64,000 nucleotides of DNA, taken from NCBI RefSeq assembly GCF_001541345.2, contig NZ_LMVL02000003.1, positions 248,001 to 312,000 of the forward strand, in the 5' to 3' direction. Source of the stretch: Gillisella vitis (GTDB lineage: Bacteria > Pseudomonadota > Alphaproteobacteria > Rhizobiales > Rhizobiaceae). Numbering within the stretch: the stretch's first letter is position 1; each line of letters starts with the position of its first letter. Of the stretch, positions 27,664-36,295 are shown piece after piece. The notes under the pieces were generated by a model. It saw nothing but the letters and a program-made list of their open reading frames with translations. It was not told where the DNA came from and ran no database searches. A program made the translations under genes and the position numbers.

Positions 27664-27706
27664 AGCATCGGACTGAAAAGTGGGAACCGGTTTTCTGCAC
27701 GATGCT
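27664..27706. repeat. Dispersed rhizobial intergenic repeat, copy C (inverted)
   Basis: Outer arms AGCATCG and CGATGCT enclose GAAAAGTGGGAACCGGTTTT, which reads on the other strand as the AAAACCGGTTCCCACTTTTC core shared with the copies at 23116 and 37875. It lies about 50 bp upstream of the CoA-binding gene. Confidence 0.7.
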
Positions 27707-27757
27707 ATGGAGGCGGATTGTCTGAAGAAACGGCTGTCAAGCCGGGGAGGATAAGCC

Positions 27758-28222
27758 ATGAACCACGACCATTATTCCGATGACTATCTCTGCACGATTT
27801 TGGCGCGCACCCACACGGTCGCGCTGGTTGGAGCGTCCGCACGCGATGACCGGCCAAGCCATTGGGTGCTCGGTTTTCTGCTCGGCAAGGGCTATCAGGT
27901 CTTTCCCGTCAATCCGGCACTTGCTGGCACGACAATCCTTGGTCGCCCTGTGCATGCACGCCTTGCCGATATAGGGGTGCCGATCGATCTCATCGATGTG
28001 TTTCGCCGCTCGGAAGCCCTCAGTGAGGTGGTGGATGAAGCCCTGGCATTGGAGAGACGACCAAAGGCGATTTGGGGTCAATTGGGTGTCCGCGACGATG
28101 AAGCTGCGGCAAAAGCCGAGGCGGCAGGTATCGATGTCGTGATGAACCGAGCGCTGGTCGCAGAATATCCACTGGTCTACCAGGCCAGTCATATTGCCCA
28201 TCGTTCCCCCACCGCCGCTTGA
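27758..28222 (+). CDS. CoA-binding domain protein (YccU-like), copy 1
   Basis: A 154-residue single Rossmann domain of the CoA_binding_2 family: TVALVGASARDDRPSHWVLG at the nucleotide-binding turn, YQVFPVNPALAGTTILGRPV, DLIDVFRRSEALSEVVDEAL and AIWGQLGVRDDEAAAKAEAAG. The family resembles the CoA-binding domain of succinyl-CoA synthetase but lacks the catalytic parts; its role is unknown. The ATG follows GGGGAGG. A second copy sits at 28820, just upstream of metY. Confidence 0.88.
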   Translation: MNHDHYSDDYLCTILARTHTVALVGASARDDRPSHWVLGFLLGKGYQVFPVNPALAGTTILGRPVHARLADIGVPIDLIDVFRRSEALSEVVDEALALERRPKAIWGQLGVRDDEAAAKAEAAGIDVVMNRALVAEYPLVYQASHIAHRSPTAA

Positions 28223-28231
28223 TAGCGGCCC

Positions 28232-28267
28232 CGGCGATAATCGTGCTGCATGGCGCGGTTATCGCCG
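28232..28267 (+). terminator. Stem-loop after CoA-binding gene copy 1
   Basis: CGGCGATAA ... TTATCGCCG, a perfect 9-bp stem with an 18-base loop that starts 10 bases after the stop codon. The downstream TCTTGT is only weakly T-rich, so efficiency is uncertain. Confidence 0.45.
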
Positions 28268-28300
28268 TCTTGTGGGCTTATCCATGGCCCAGGCGCTCTC

Positions 28301-28645
28301 TCAGAGGGAGTAATGCGGGACGAAGCGGATAAAGCCGTCCTGCAGGTTGTCCACCGGCTTGCAGTTCAGCACCGGGCAGGCAGGGTTATCGCGTGTCGGT
28401 ACCGTGGCGCGTTCGGCATACTCGCCTGGCGAACAGGAATTGGTGTTGCGAACGTAGCGATCGTAAAGCGCCATGCCCGGCACCCGCTTTGAGGGATAGC
28501 GCAGAACGGCAGCCCCCTGGTCTCGCAGGATTTGCCGGACATTTTCGCAGGCAAGCGTGGTCGAATTGTAGCGCTCGATCGCCAGGGCACTGCTGCCCCA
28601 CAAGGAAATGGCAACGCAAAAACCTAGCCGTATCATCGGGTTCAT
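28301..28645 (-). CDS. Small secreted protein with four cysteines
   Basis: A 114-residue protein with a Sec signal peptide (PMIRLGFCVAISLWGSSALA, likely cleaved before IERYN). The mature part is about 92 residues and has four cysteines (ACENV, NSCSPG, PACPV, NCKPV) that could form two disulphides. The ATG at 28645 has GGAG eight bases upstream; the longer frame to 28675 lacks support. It is on the opposite strand between the two CoA-binding paralogs. I recognise no family. Confidence 0.6.
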   Translation of the reverse strand: MNPMIRLGFCVAISLWGSSALAIERYNSTTLACENVRQILRDQGAAVLRYPSKRVPGMALYDRYVRNTNSCSPGEYAERATVPTRDNPACPVLNCKPVDNLQDGFIRFVPHYSL

Positions 28646-28819
28646 TGAAACATCTCCATAAAAATCATAGGCCAATGCCTATAGCATGTCCTTTTCCCCA
28701 GCCCTGCGCACACTTTCGGGCGACATGCTGTATATCACTTCTTAACTGGGGCGGTTGCGCCTACGATCAAGACAGGGTGCAATTCCAAAGGATCACAGCA
28801 GCGTGCTTGGGAGAATGAC

Positions 28820-29272
28820 ATGCAGCATGATGTTTATGAGAGCGCTTATCTCAAGACCATTCTGGAAACGGTCAAGACCATTGCCCTGACCGGAGCCTCG
28901 CCCAATCCGGCGCGGCCAAGCCATGGGGTCATGCATTTTCTGCTGAACCAAGGCTACCGCGTTATTCCGGTCAATCCGGGGCAGGTGGGAAAGGACATTC
29001 TGGGGCAGACTGTCTTTGCTTCGCTTGGGGACATTCCCGAGCCTGTCGACATGATCGATGTATTCCGCGCTTCCGAATATCTGCCCGCAGTGGTGGATGA
29101 GGCCTTGGGGCTCACACATTTGCCGAAGGTGATCTGGGCTCAGCTTGGCGTGCGCGACGACCAGGCCGCCGCCCGCGCCGAGGCAGCCGGGGTCAAGGTG
29201 GTGATGAACCGTTGCCCGGCCATCGAATATCCCAGAATTTTTCAAGGGACACTGGGGCCGGACAGGCATTAG
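28820..29272 (+). CDS. CoA-binding domain protein (YccU-like), copy 2
   Basis: A 150-residue paralog of the protein at 27758, with the same landmarks: TIALTGASPNPARPSHGVMH, YRVIPVNPGQVGKDILGQTV, DMIDVFRASEYLPAVVDEAL and VIWAQLGVRDDQAAARAEAAG, ending NRCPAIEYPRIF. The ATG follows GGGAGAATGAC. It lies 139 bp upstream of metY on the same strand, a pairing also known from other alphaproteobacteria, which suggests a link to sulfur amino acid metabolism that has not been proven. Confidence 0.88.
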   Translation: MQHDVYESAYLKTILETVKTIALTGASPNPARPSHGVMHFLLNQGYRVIPVNPGQVGKDILGQTVFASLGDIPEPVDMIDVFRASEYLPAVVDEALGLTHLPKVIWAQLGVRDDQAAARAEAAGVKVVMNRCPAIEYPRIFQGTLGPDRH

Positions 29273-29411
29273 GCTGATCGGATAAGAAATCTATAGGCAT
29301 CAAACGATTGTGCAATTGCCCAAAAAAGCCAGGACTTTCAAACAGGGCATGAGGTAGCGTTTCATCGGCATCGGTGTAATGCTCTGCCGCACTATTTCAG
29401 GGAGGATAACC

Positions 29412-30695
29412 ATGGCAAACAACAATCCGGGCTTTGCGACGCTGGCCGTGCACGCCGGTGCTCAGCCGGACCCGACGACCGGCGCACGTACGACGCCGAT
29501 CTACCAGACCACCGCTTATGTGTTCGAAAACACCGATCATGCTGCCGCCTTGTTCGGCCTCAAGCAATTCGGCAATATCTATACAAGGATCATGAACCCG
29601 ACCCAGGGCGTGCTGGAAGAGCGAGTCGCTGCTTTGGAAGGTGGCACGGCGGCATTGGCGGTGGCGTCGGGGCACGCCGCGCAGATGCTGGTCTTTCATA
29701 CCCTGATGCAGCCGGGAGATAATTTCGTCGCCGCCAAAAAGCTCTATGGTGGATCGATCAACCAGTTCGGCCACGCCTTTCAGAATTTCGGCTGGCAGGT
29801 GCGCTGGGCCGATACGGACAATCCGGTCAGCTTTGAGGCGCAAATCGATGAGCGAACCAAGGCGATCTTCATCGAAAGCCTTGCCAATCCCGGTGGGACA
29901 TTCGTCGATATTGCCGCCATTGCCGATGTTGCGCGTCGCCATGGCCTACCGCTAATCGTCGATAATACCATGGCCAGCCCTTATCTGGTTCGGCCTCTGG
30001 AATACGGTGCCGATATCGTCGTGCATTCCGCCACCAAATTTCTCGGTGGCCATGGCAATTCCATGGGCGGGGTGATCGTTGATGGCGGCACGTTCGACTG
30101 GTCGCAATCGGACAAGTTTCCGAGCTTGTCACAGCCGCGCGGCGAATATGGCGATGTGGTTCTGCATGAGGCCTTCGGCAATATGGCGTTTGCCATTGCC
30201 TGCCGGGTGCTCGGCCTACGCGACCTCGGACCAGCGATCGCGCCGATGAATGCCTTCCTCATTCTGACCGGCATCGAAACCCTGCCGCTGCGCATGCAGC
30301 GCCACTGCGACAACGCCCTGAAAGTCGCCCACTGGCTAAAGGCCCATGCCAAAGTCTCCTGGGTGCATTATGCGGGCCTGCCGGATGATCCGAACCATGC
30401 GCTGCAACAGCGCTACGCGCCGAAAGGGGCTGGCGCCGTTTTCACCTTCGGGCTGAAGGGTGGCTATGAGGCGGGCAAGGCGCTGGTGGAGGGATTGCAG
30501 CTGTTTTCCCACCTTGCCAATATCGGCGATACCCGCTCGCTGGTCATTCATCCCGCCTCGACCACCCATGCCCAATTGACCCCGGAGCAGCAGGTGGCGG
30601 CCGGTGCCGGGCCGGAGGTCGTGCGTCTGTCCATCGGGATCGAGGACCCCGATGATATTATTGCGGATCTTCAACAGGCCTTGTCGAAGCTTTGA
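29412..30695 (+). CDS. metY: O-acetylhomoserine aminocarboxypropyltransferase (sulfhydrylase)
   Basis: A PLP enzyme that makes homocysteine from O-acetylhomoserine and sulfide in direct-sulfhydrylation methionine synthesis. The 427 residues match the family. The PLP Lys209 is in VVHSATKFLGGHGN; other Cys/Met-metabolism blocks are YTRIMNPTQGVLEERVAALEG, IFIESLANPGGT and HPASTTHAQLTPEQQ. The ATG at 29412 has GGGAGG seven bases upstream, preferred to a frame start at 29379. I looked for a SAM-II riboswitch upstream and did not see one. Confidence 0.93.
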   Translation: MANNNPGFATLAVHAGAQPDPTTGARTTPIYQTTAYVFENTDHAAALFGLKQFGNIYTRIMNPTQGVLEERVAALEGGTAALAVASGHAAQMLVFHTLMQPGDNFVAAKKLYGGSINQFGHAFQNFGWQVRWADTDNPVSFEAQIDERTKAIFIESLANPGGTFVDIAAIADVARRHGLPLIVDNTMASPYLVRPLEYGADIVVHSATKFLGGHGNSMGGVIVDGGTFDWSQSDKFPSLSQPRGEYGDVVLHEAFGNMAFAIACRVLGLRDLGPAIAPMNAFLILTGIETLPLRMQRHCDNALKVAHWLKAHAKVSWVHYAGLPDDPNHALQQRYAPKGAGAVFTFGLKGGYEAGKALVEGLQLFSHLANIGDTRSLVIHPASTTHAQLTPEQQVAAGAGPEVVRLSIGIEDPDDIIADLQQALSKL

Positions 30696-30722
30696 CGAGG
30701 CTTGCCGACGATGGTTGCTTTC

Positions 30723-30762
30723 AGAGCATTTCAGCGTTTCCATGGAAACGCTGAAATGCTCT
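30723..30762. repeat. Perfect 40-bp palindrome overlapping a stop codon
   Basis: Twenty-base arms from AGAGCATTTCAGCG to its complement, meeting at CCATGG with no spacer. It lies between convergent metY and the phosphoesterase gene, and its last bases supply two of the three bases of the phosphoesterase TAG (30761-30763). The arm AGAGCATTTCAG recurs at 27611-27622. Confidence 0.85.
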
Positions 30763-31891
30763 ATATCCCGCTTGGCCTCTTAGCTCTGAGAGTAATCCTT
30801 GTCAGTTCTGATGGTACGCCGAGCCTGAGCGCAAAGCCGGGCCAGAGTGCCGTGCCATTGTTGACATAGAGTGTCATGCCACCGATGACATAACGGCCCG
30901 AAACAAAGCCGTTATTGGCGCGGGCGACCATGCGGTCAAGGCCGAGAACCATGCCACCATGCGTATGACCCGACAGTTGAAGGGCAACCCCTGATGCGGC
31001 GGCCTTGGCTGCCGACATCGGCTGATGGTCGAGGAGAATGATCGGCGCATCTGACGGCACTCCCTGGAGTGCTGCTGAAAGGTCTGGTGCCGGTGCTCCG
31101 TGCGTGGCGGCGGAGCGATCCGTCACACCTGCCAAGGCGATTTTGGCGTCGCCTCTTGTCAGCACAGCATGAGCGTTCGGCAGCATCGTCATGTTCAATG
31201 TGGCGAGATGGGCCATCCAGTCCTGGTAACTGAAGAAATATTCGTGATTGCCGGGAATGGCATAAACCCCGTCGCGCGCCCGTAAGTTTGCAAGCGGTGC
31301 GACATCATCACGCCTGCTGGCAAGGTCTCCGTCGATAAAGTCTCCCGTGATGACGGTCAGGTCGGCATCGAGCCCGTTGGTTTTCGCTACGACCTCCTCT
31401 GCCCAGCGGGCAGGGAACAGCCGGCTGATGTGCAGGTCGGTCAGTTGAACGAGGCGGTAGCCGTCAAACGCCGGTGGTAGTCCTGCAATTGGAATTTCGA
31501 TGTCCTTTAATGGCGGCACCCGGATTGCCTGGCTGACCGCGTATGCGGAAAGGCACAGCGCCACGCCTCCAAGGGCATAGCGCAGACTGGCCGGAATCGA
31601 CGGGAAATTGCCCTTGAATAGCATGATCACAAGGGAAATAACATCCAGCGCGATCTGGAACACGGCGAGCAGGACGATTGCGCCAAACAGGAGATTGAAC
31701 GCGATAATCAGCGGGCGCGGGAACTCGGGCGAAAACACCGAACCGGACGAAAGGCGGCTGAAGAAATGATATTGCGAGGCGATCAACAGAAGAACCGCCA
31801 GCGCCACCTTCGCCGACCAGATCCAGGGCAAGGGCTGGATGAAGCGGATGACAACGATCAGCCAGGGAAGTCCAAAAATGAGATGAAACAT
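30761..31891 (-). CDS. Membrane-anchored metallophosphoesterase
   Basis: A 376-residue protein. The N-terminal 150 or so residues form about four membrane helices (FHLIFGLPWLIVVIRFI and later VLLAVFQIALDVISLVIML). The C-terminal calcineurin-like domain carries the metal-site motifs LTDLHISRL, VITGDFIDGD, GNHEYF and LSGHTHGGM. YaeI-type relatives cleave phosphodiesters, some acting on UDP-diacylglucosamine or envelope lipids; the substrate here is unknown. ATG 31891 follows an in-frame TTG. The C-terminus ends inside the 40-bp palindrome. Confidence 0.85.
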   Translation of the reverse strand: MFHLIFGLPWLIVVIRFIQPLPWIWSAKVALAVLLLIASQYHFFSRLSSGSVFSPEFPRPLIIAFNLLFGAIVLLAVFQIALDVISLVIMLFKGNFPSIPASLRYALGGVALCLSAYAVSQAIRVPPLKDIEIPIAGLPPAFDGYRLVQLTDLHISRLFPARWAEEVVAKTNGLDADLTVITGDFIDGDLASRRDDVAPLANLRARDGVYAIPGNHEYFFSYQDWMAHLATLNMTMLPNAHAVLTRGDAKIALAGVTDRSAATHGAPAPDLSAALQGVPSDAPIILLDHQPMSAAKAAASGVALQLSGHTHGGMVLGLDRMVARANNGFVSGRYVIGGMTLYVNNGTALWPGFALRLGVPSELTRITLRAKRPSGI

Positions 31892-32092
31892 CAATTCTAT
31901 TCTTTCGGGGTGTAGACGGGCAAGGCGACCTGTTCCGTGCTGTTATTTCCGGCTTCTTCACTGTCACGATCGGAGGTCGCAGCAGGTAGCGACTTGATTT
32001 GGTCAAGGCCTTGAATGTTGGTCGCACCCGTGCGTTGGACAAGAGGTCATCGGCTACAACGGCGCAAACGCCGATCTGGATCAGTGATGCTG

Positions 32093-32140
32093 CTGCATGA
32101 TTCTTTAAACGCGTTACGGCTACAAAAGAAAATCATGCAG
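32093..32140. repeat. Imperfect hairpin repeat (CTGCATGAT type)
   Basis: Arms CTGCATGATTCTTT and its near complement (2-base indel) around an 18-base centre, within the 389-bp gap between the phosphoesterase and cupin genes. The GCATGAT arm recurs in the hairpin at 38158. The rest of the gap shows only a short CGGCG/CGCCG inverted pair. Confidence 0.55.
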
Positions 32141-32280
32141 CTTGCTGCCGTACAGATGTGGAAGTCGCTGCCTTGGTGGAGACATTTGGCGCAGCCAAGT
32201 CTATTCTCCAATCAAATCAGCATTGCCGACAATTGATGGCATTGATGAACCCCATTTAATGGATGTGCGAGACAGAGATC

Positions 32281-32625
32281 ATGATCACATCGCTTCGTTT
32301 TGATTTATCTGCCGTTCAGCCGGAAGAGGGCGCTCCGGCGCCGGACCGGCTGGTCGCCGGAGATCCGCGCTTCCTGACCTGGAGTATCGATGAGCCCGGT
32401 CAAGGGCTCTACGCCGGGGTCTGGCAATCCACACCCGGCACGTGGCGAATCGTCTACGACGAATGGGAATATTTTTCCGTTTTGGAAGGCTATTCGATCG
32501 TCACGGAAGACGGTGGTGAGCCGATGCATCTGCGCAAGGGTGACAGGATGATTCTGCGGCCCGGCTTCACAGGCCTTTGGGAAGTGGTGGAAACCACGAC
32601 GAAGGATTACGTCGTTCGGTTTTGA
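32281..32625 (+). CDS. Cupin domain protein (DUF861/EutQ-like)
   Basis: A 114-residue single cupin. The first cupin motif region is YDEWEYFSVLEGYSIVTEDG, the second LRKGDRMILRPGFTGLWEVVE. The usual two histidines of metal cupins are replaced by Glu/Tyr in the first motif, as in the DUF861 group where function is unclear. The ATG at 32281 is chosen because the domain begins there; ATG 32263 six codons upstream is possible. Its stop is 28 bp from the convergent P450 stop. Confidence 0.75.
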   Translation: MITSLRFDLSAVQPEEGAPAPDRLVAGDPRFLTWSIDEPGQGLYAGVWQSTPGTWRIVYDEWEYFSVLEGYSIVTEDGGEPMHLRKGDRMILRPGFTGLWEVVETTTKDYVVRF

Positions 32626-32652
32626 GGCCGCTGCCTTTACCAAGCATTGGCC

Positions 32653-33897
32653 TTACCAGACGAGATCCAGTTTTTCCAACCCGTGGAAATGATAGAGATC
32701 CTTGACCTTTGGGGTGCCTGCCAGCGCCAGACCAGGCAGGCGCTGGAACAGCAGCGGCAGCACTAGCGACAGTTCCAGCCGGGCGAGTGGCGCACCGATG
32801 CAGAAATGAATGCCGGCGCCGAAAGAAAGATTGGCACCGTCACTGCGCTGCGGCTTGAAGGTCAGTGGATCTGGAAGCTTGCGCGGGTCGAGATTGGCCG
32901 CGGCCAGGATCAGGCCGATCTTATCGCCTCGGCTGAAGGAGACACCATCAATCTCGCAGGGCTCCAGGCAATAGCGCTGGAAAATATGCACCGGCGCGCA
33001 GATCCGCAGACATTCCTCGACCGTCCGCTCGGTGGCGGCTGTATTGCCAAACAACCCTGTTGGGTCCAGTCCGCTTTCGAGAATGATCCGCACCGCATTG
33101 CCAATCTGGTGGACGGTTGCCTCATGTCCGGCATTGAGCAGCACCACGGTCGTCGAGATCAGCTCGTCATCAGTGAGATATTGGCCCTTATGCTCGGTAT
33201 GGATCATGTGGCTGAGCAGGTCGTCACGCGGCTCACTGCGGCGCTCGGCAATGACGCCGCGCAGATAATCGGAAAACTCCCGGGCAGCGCGCTCTGCGGC
33301 GTCCTCATGGGCGCGGGTGCGGTTGAACACATACATGCCGACATAATCATGGCTCCAGGCCAGCAATTGCGGGCCCATCTCGTCGGGAATGCCGATCATC
33401 CGGGCAATCATCGTCACCGGAATGATTTCGGCGAAGGAAGACAGCAATTCCGTTTTGCCTTGCGCTTCGAAATCATCAATCAACCTGTTGGCGAGCGCGA
33501 GAATATCCGGCGTCATTTTCTCGACATGGCGGGACACGAACGCACGGTTAACCAGCGTCCGCAGTCGCGTATGCTCCGGCGGCTCCAGTTCCAGCAGCGA
33601 CCAGGCCTCGGCAGCATCGAAGGCTCTCGTGTGGGCGGCAGGCTCCGGCCAGCCGAGTTCTTCACGGCTGGCGATGTGCAGGATCTGCCTGCCGAATCGC
33701 TTGTCGCGCAGCAAACCATTGACCAGATCGTAACCGGTGAAAAACCATTGCTGCTGCTCACGCCAGAAAAATGTCGGCGCCTGCGCATGTAGCATGGCAT
33801 AGACCGCATTCGGGGCTTCGAAAAAACCGGGATGACCAGTGTCGAGACTGACCGACCTCTGGACGGAATCGACTGAGAAAAACGAGGAATGCGGCAT
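32653..33897 (-). CDS. Cytochrome P450
   Basis: A 414-residue soluble bacterial P450. The heme-thiolate Cys366 is in SFGAGIHFCIGAPLARLE; the I-helix oxygen-activation motif is LLNAGHEATVHQIG; the K-helix E-x-x-R is in VEECLR. GDKIGLILAAANLDPRKLPDP is the conserved meander region. The substrate cannot be deduced and no ferredoxin is adjacent. A GTG at 33945 would add 16 residues and overlap the upstream stop as GTGA; ATG 33897 is the alternative I list. The diguanylate cyclase gene lies directly upstream. Confidence 0.92.
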   Translation of the reverse strand: MPHSSFFSVDSVQRSVSLDTGHPGFFEAPNAVYAMLHAQAPTFFWREQQQWFFTGYDLVNGLLRDKRFGRQILHIASREELGWPEPAAHTRAFDAAEAWSLLELEPPEHTRLRTLVNRAFVSRHVEKMTPDILALANRLIDDFEAQGKTELLSSFAEIIPVTMIARMIGIPDEMGPQLLAWSHDYVGMYVFNRTRAHEDAAERAAREFSDYLRGVIAERRSEPRDDLLSHMIHTEHKGQYLTDDELISTTVVLLNAGHEATVHQIGNAVRIILESGLDPTGLFGNTAATERTVEECLRICAPVHIFQRYCLEPCEIDGVSFSRGDKIGLILAAANLDPRKLPDPLTFKPQRSDGANLSFGAGIHFCIGAPLARLELSLVLPLLFQRLPGLALAGTPKVKDLYHFHGLEKLDLVW

Positions 33898-33941
33898 GAT
33901 CGGTTCGCAGATGCTTTCTTGACGAGGCTGAAAGAGCCTCC

Positions 33942-35204
33942 TCACTCGAGATGTTGCTGTGTGGAACGCTGGCTGAGACGGCGCAGGGCTGCGACCTGGC
34001 GGTCGGCCTCATTGTCGATTGCCGCCGGTGTGCCGCGTTCCTCGTTGGGCGTCAGGCAAAAAACGCTTTCACCGCGCGCCACGGCGGTTCTGTTTCGGCC
34101 ATCTGCCTTGGCTGTATAGAGGCCGTGATCGGCTTGGCGCATGGCTGTATCGAAGTCAAAGGCCTCGACGGAGGCCGCAGACAGGCCAATGCTGGTGGTC
34201 AGCCTGACAACGCCCTGTTCTGTGGTGATCGGGGTTGACGCGATCATGTAGCGGACCCGCTCTGCAACGCCGGCGGCTTGGCGAAGGTCCTCAACAGGCA
34301 TGACGGCACAGAATTCCTCGCCGCCGGAGCGGGCGAAAATCGCGCCATTGCCAAGTGCGTTGCCCGTCATCTGTGCAAAGCTGGACAAGACCGCATCGCC
34401 TGCCTGATGTCCGAATGTATCATTGATATGTTTGAAGTAATCGAGATCGAACACCAGAAGTGCCAGGAGCCGGTCTTTGGCGACCGTGTGTTTCAGCTCG
34501 CCTACGGTTTCGATCAGACCACGCCGGTTCAATATACCTGTGAGGGGATCGGTGCGCGACAATTGCTTAAGTTCCCGTTCGTTCTTGTCCATGACGATTC
34601 GGGCCAGAAGCACCATGGCCGATACCAGGCAGACGATAACAAATAGGCCAATGTAGTCGCTGAGAGCAACCTCGTGCTGGCCTTCCGGCATGCCGATCAG
34701 GCTGGCGGAACCGATCACCGCACATGACAGCGCTTGCAGCGTCCACAAGGCGGCAAGCATCCGACGATATTTCCGTGCCGTGATGCGCGATGTCATGGCT
34801 GTTAGCGCGAGCATCACGAAACAGAGCGCATTGGCGAACTGGTGGGTCGCCAGACGATAGGCGTAGGTCTCACGTATGACCGGATGGATCAGGACGAGGC
34901 CCCAGAGCAGCAGCGGTGCAGCGATCCACCAGCCGGGCTTGCGCCCGTCAAACAGCCGCAGCGCCCAGATCCAGAAACAGAAGCCGCACAGCACGATGGC
35001 GTTGCCGCCGTAAATTGCCAGCGGCAGCGGCAGGTCGTTGCGAAGCGCGATCAGTATTGCGCCGATGCCGTGACAGGCAAACCCAATGGCCATGTAACCG
35101 TAATAGCGATGCCGTGGCGCACGCAGCCATATGGTGATCAGCAGGACCGCCAGCGTGATCGCCTGGGTCCCCCACATCAAAAAAGCTGTCTTGATGTCGA
35201 GCAA
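33942..35204 (-). CDS. Membrane diguanylate cyclase (GGEEF)
   Basis: A 420-residue protein with six to seven membrane helices in the first 205 residues (a MHYT/7TM-like sensor of no clear family). A GGDEF domain follows: DPLTGILNRRG, the metal Asp in FDLDYFKHINDTFGH, and the active-site loop GGEEF (294-298). GGEEF is a normal active variant, so cyclic di-GMP synthesis is likely. The inhibitory I-site RxxD is absent (GNGA at 285-288), so product inhibition there is unlikely. The start is TTG with weak SD. Confidence 0.85.
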   Translation of the reverse strand: MLDIKTAFLMWGTQAITLAVLLITIWLRAPRHRYYGYMAIGFACHGIGAILIALRNDLPLPLAIYGGNAIVLCGFCFWIWALRLFDGRKPGWWIAAPLLLWGLVLIHPVIRETYAYRLATHQFANALCFVMLALTAMTSRITARKYRRMLAALWTLQALSCAVIGSASLIGMPEGQHEVALSDYIGLFVIVCLVSAMVLLARIVMDKNERELKQLSRTDPLTGILNRRGLIETVGELKHTVAKDRLLALLVFDLDYFKHINDTFGHQAGDAVLSSFAQMTGNALGNGAIFARSGGEEFCAVMPVEDLRQAAGVAERVRYMIASTPITTEQGVVRLTTSIGLSAASVEAFDFDTAMRQADHGLYTAKADGRNRTAVARGESVFCLTPNEERGTPAAIDNEADRQVAALRRLSQRSTQQHLE

Positions 35205-35456
35205 GGCGGTCGGCCCTCATTACTCTCTGGTTTTATGCTTCCGAACGAAAGCCGGGATGAGTTCGCGGCGATCATAATCGATTTTTTCTTTTGGTTGCAA
35301 ATTCCGATTGGACCTATCACGCCCTATTCACCATGTTGTCGATTTTCTGTGTATGGCTTGGCTGGGCAAGCCGCCGCCCACGGGCCGCTTTCGGTAAAAC
35401 AGCGAGAATGCGAGAACCAATCCATGCAAGCGATTAAGGATATCGCATGCTCGCGT

Positions 35457-35486
35457 CTTGAAGTGTTGGGGGCGAACACTCTATGT
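35457..35486 (+). promoter_or_regulatory. Possible RpoH promoter of clpP
   Basis: CTTGAA followed, about 18 bases later, by CTCTATGT, close to the alphaproteobacterial heat-shock pattern CTTG-N17/18-CYTATNT. It lies 88 bp upstream of the clpP ATG. The spacing is one to two bases longer than the stated consensus. Confidence 0.45.
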
Positions 35487-35573
35487 AGGGATTGACAGCA
35501 TTTGAATTGATTCCCTCAGCCCGGATCGGCATCGGGCCTGACAGGCTTCGGGAATGGGTTGAAAAGGACGGAC

Positions 35574-36206
35574 ATGAGAAATCCAGTTGATACCGCCATG
35601 GCTCTGGTGCCTATGGTTGTGGAGCAGACCAATCGCGGCGAACGGTCCTACGACATCTACTCGCGTCTGTTGAAGGAGCGCATCATTTTCCTGACCGGAC
35701 CGGTCGAGGATCACATGGCGTCGCTTGTCTGCGCCCAGCTGCTGTTTCTGGAAGCGGAAAATCCGAAGAAGGAAATCGCGATCTACATCAATTCTCCCGG
35801 CGGCGTCGTGACTGCCGGCATGGCGATCTACGATACGATGCAGTTTATCCGTCCGGCCGTCTCGACGCTGTGCGTCGGCCAGGCCGCCTCGATGGGATCG
35901 CTGCTGCTGGCTGCAGGCGAAAAGGGCATGCGCTTTGCGACCCCCAACGCCCGCATCATGGTGCATCAGCCGTCCGGCGGTTTCCAGGGTCAGGCCTCCG
36001 ACATCGAGCGTCATGCCCGCGACATCATCAAGATGAAGCGTCGCTTGAACGAGGTTTATGTCAAGCACACTGGCCGCACGCTGGAAGAAGTCGAGCATAC
36101 GCTCGACCGCGACCACTTCATGGAATCCACGGAAGCCAAGGACTGGGGTCTGATCGACAAGATCCTGACGACGCGTTCCGAAATCGAAGGGGTAACGCCT
36201 TCTTGA
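35574..36206 (+). CDS. clpP: ATP-dependent Clp protease proteolytic subunit
   Basis: The serine peptidase that forms the ClpP tetradecamer and degrades substrates unfolded by ClpX or ClpA. The 210 residues carry the triad Ser106 (GQAASMGS), His131 (IMVHQPSGG) and Asp180 (LDRDHF). [19 protein letters not shown] is the axial-loop/N-terminal region. The ATG at 35574 has AAGGA upstream; the in-frame TTG at 35559 is not needed. clpX follows 288 bp downstream, the standard arrangement. Confidence 0.98.
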   Translation: MRNPVDTAMALVPMVVEQTNRGERSYDIYSRLLKERIIFLTGPVEDHMASLVCAQLLFLEAENPKKEIAIYINSPGGVVTAGMAIYDTMQFIRPAVSTLCVGQAASMGSLLLAAGEKGMRFATPNARIMVHQPSGGFQGQASDIERHARDIIKMKRRLNEVYVKHTGRTLEEVEHTLDRDHFMESTEAKDWGLIDKILTTRSEIEGVTPS

Positions 36207-36295
36207 TGTCTTTTGGCGGCGGGCTTTCGATGGAAACGCAAGGCCGGATCCATCCAGGGGGTTTAAACTGCCGCCGAAAGCGCTAATAGTTATTA

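Larger units (their letters stand above)
26493..27757. other. Long gene-poor intergenic region
   Basis: About 1.26 kb with no convincing gene. The left part should hold the rplM promoter and leader. The middle (about 27160-27420) is A+T-rich and contains a perfect CRP-type site (27329-27344). Near the right end are a 12-base AGAGCATTTCAG also found in the palindrome at 30723, and a dispersed repeat (27664-27706). A small RNA gene is possible but cannot be shown here. Confidence 0.6.

Noticed and set aside
27485..27676. 63-codon frame in the long gap
   Set aside because: It runs through the dispersed repeat with no SD and no family resemblance.
29273..29411. SAM-II riboswitch upstream of metY
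   Set aside because: SAM-II elements precede some alphaproteobacterial methionine genes, but I could not find the pseudoknot-forming conserved bases in this leader.
33942..35220. Alternative frame starting at ATG 35220 for the cyclase
   Set aside because: That ATG is in a different frame that gives no membrane or GGDEF pattern; the TTG at 35204 leads the correct frame.
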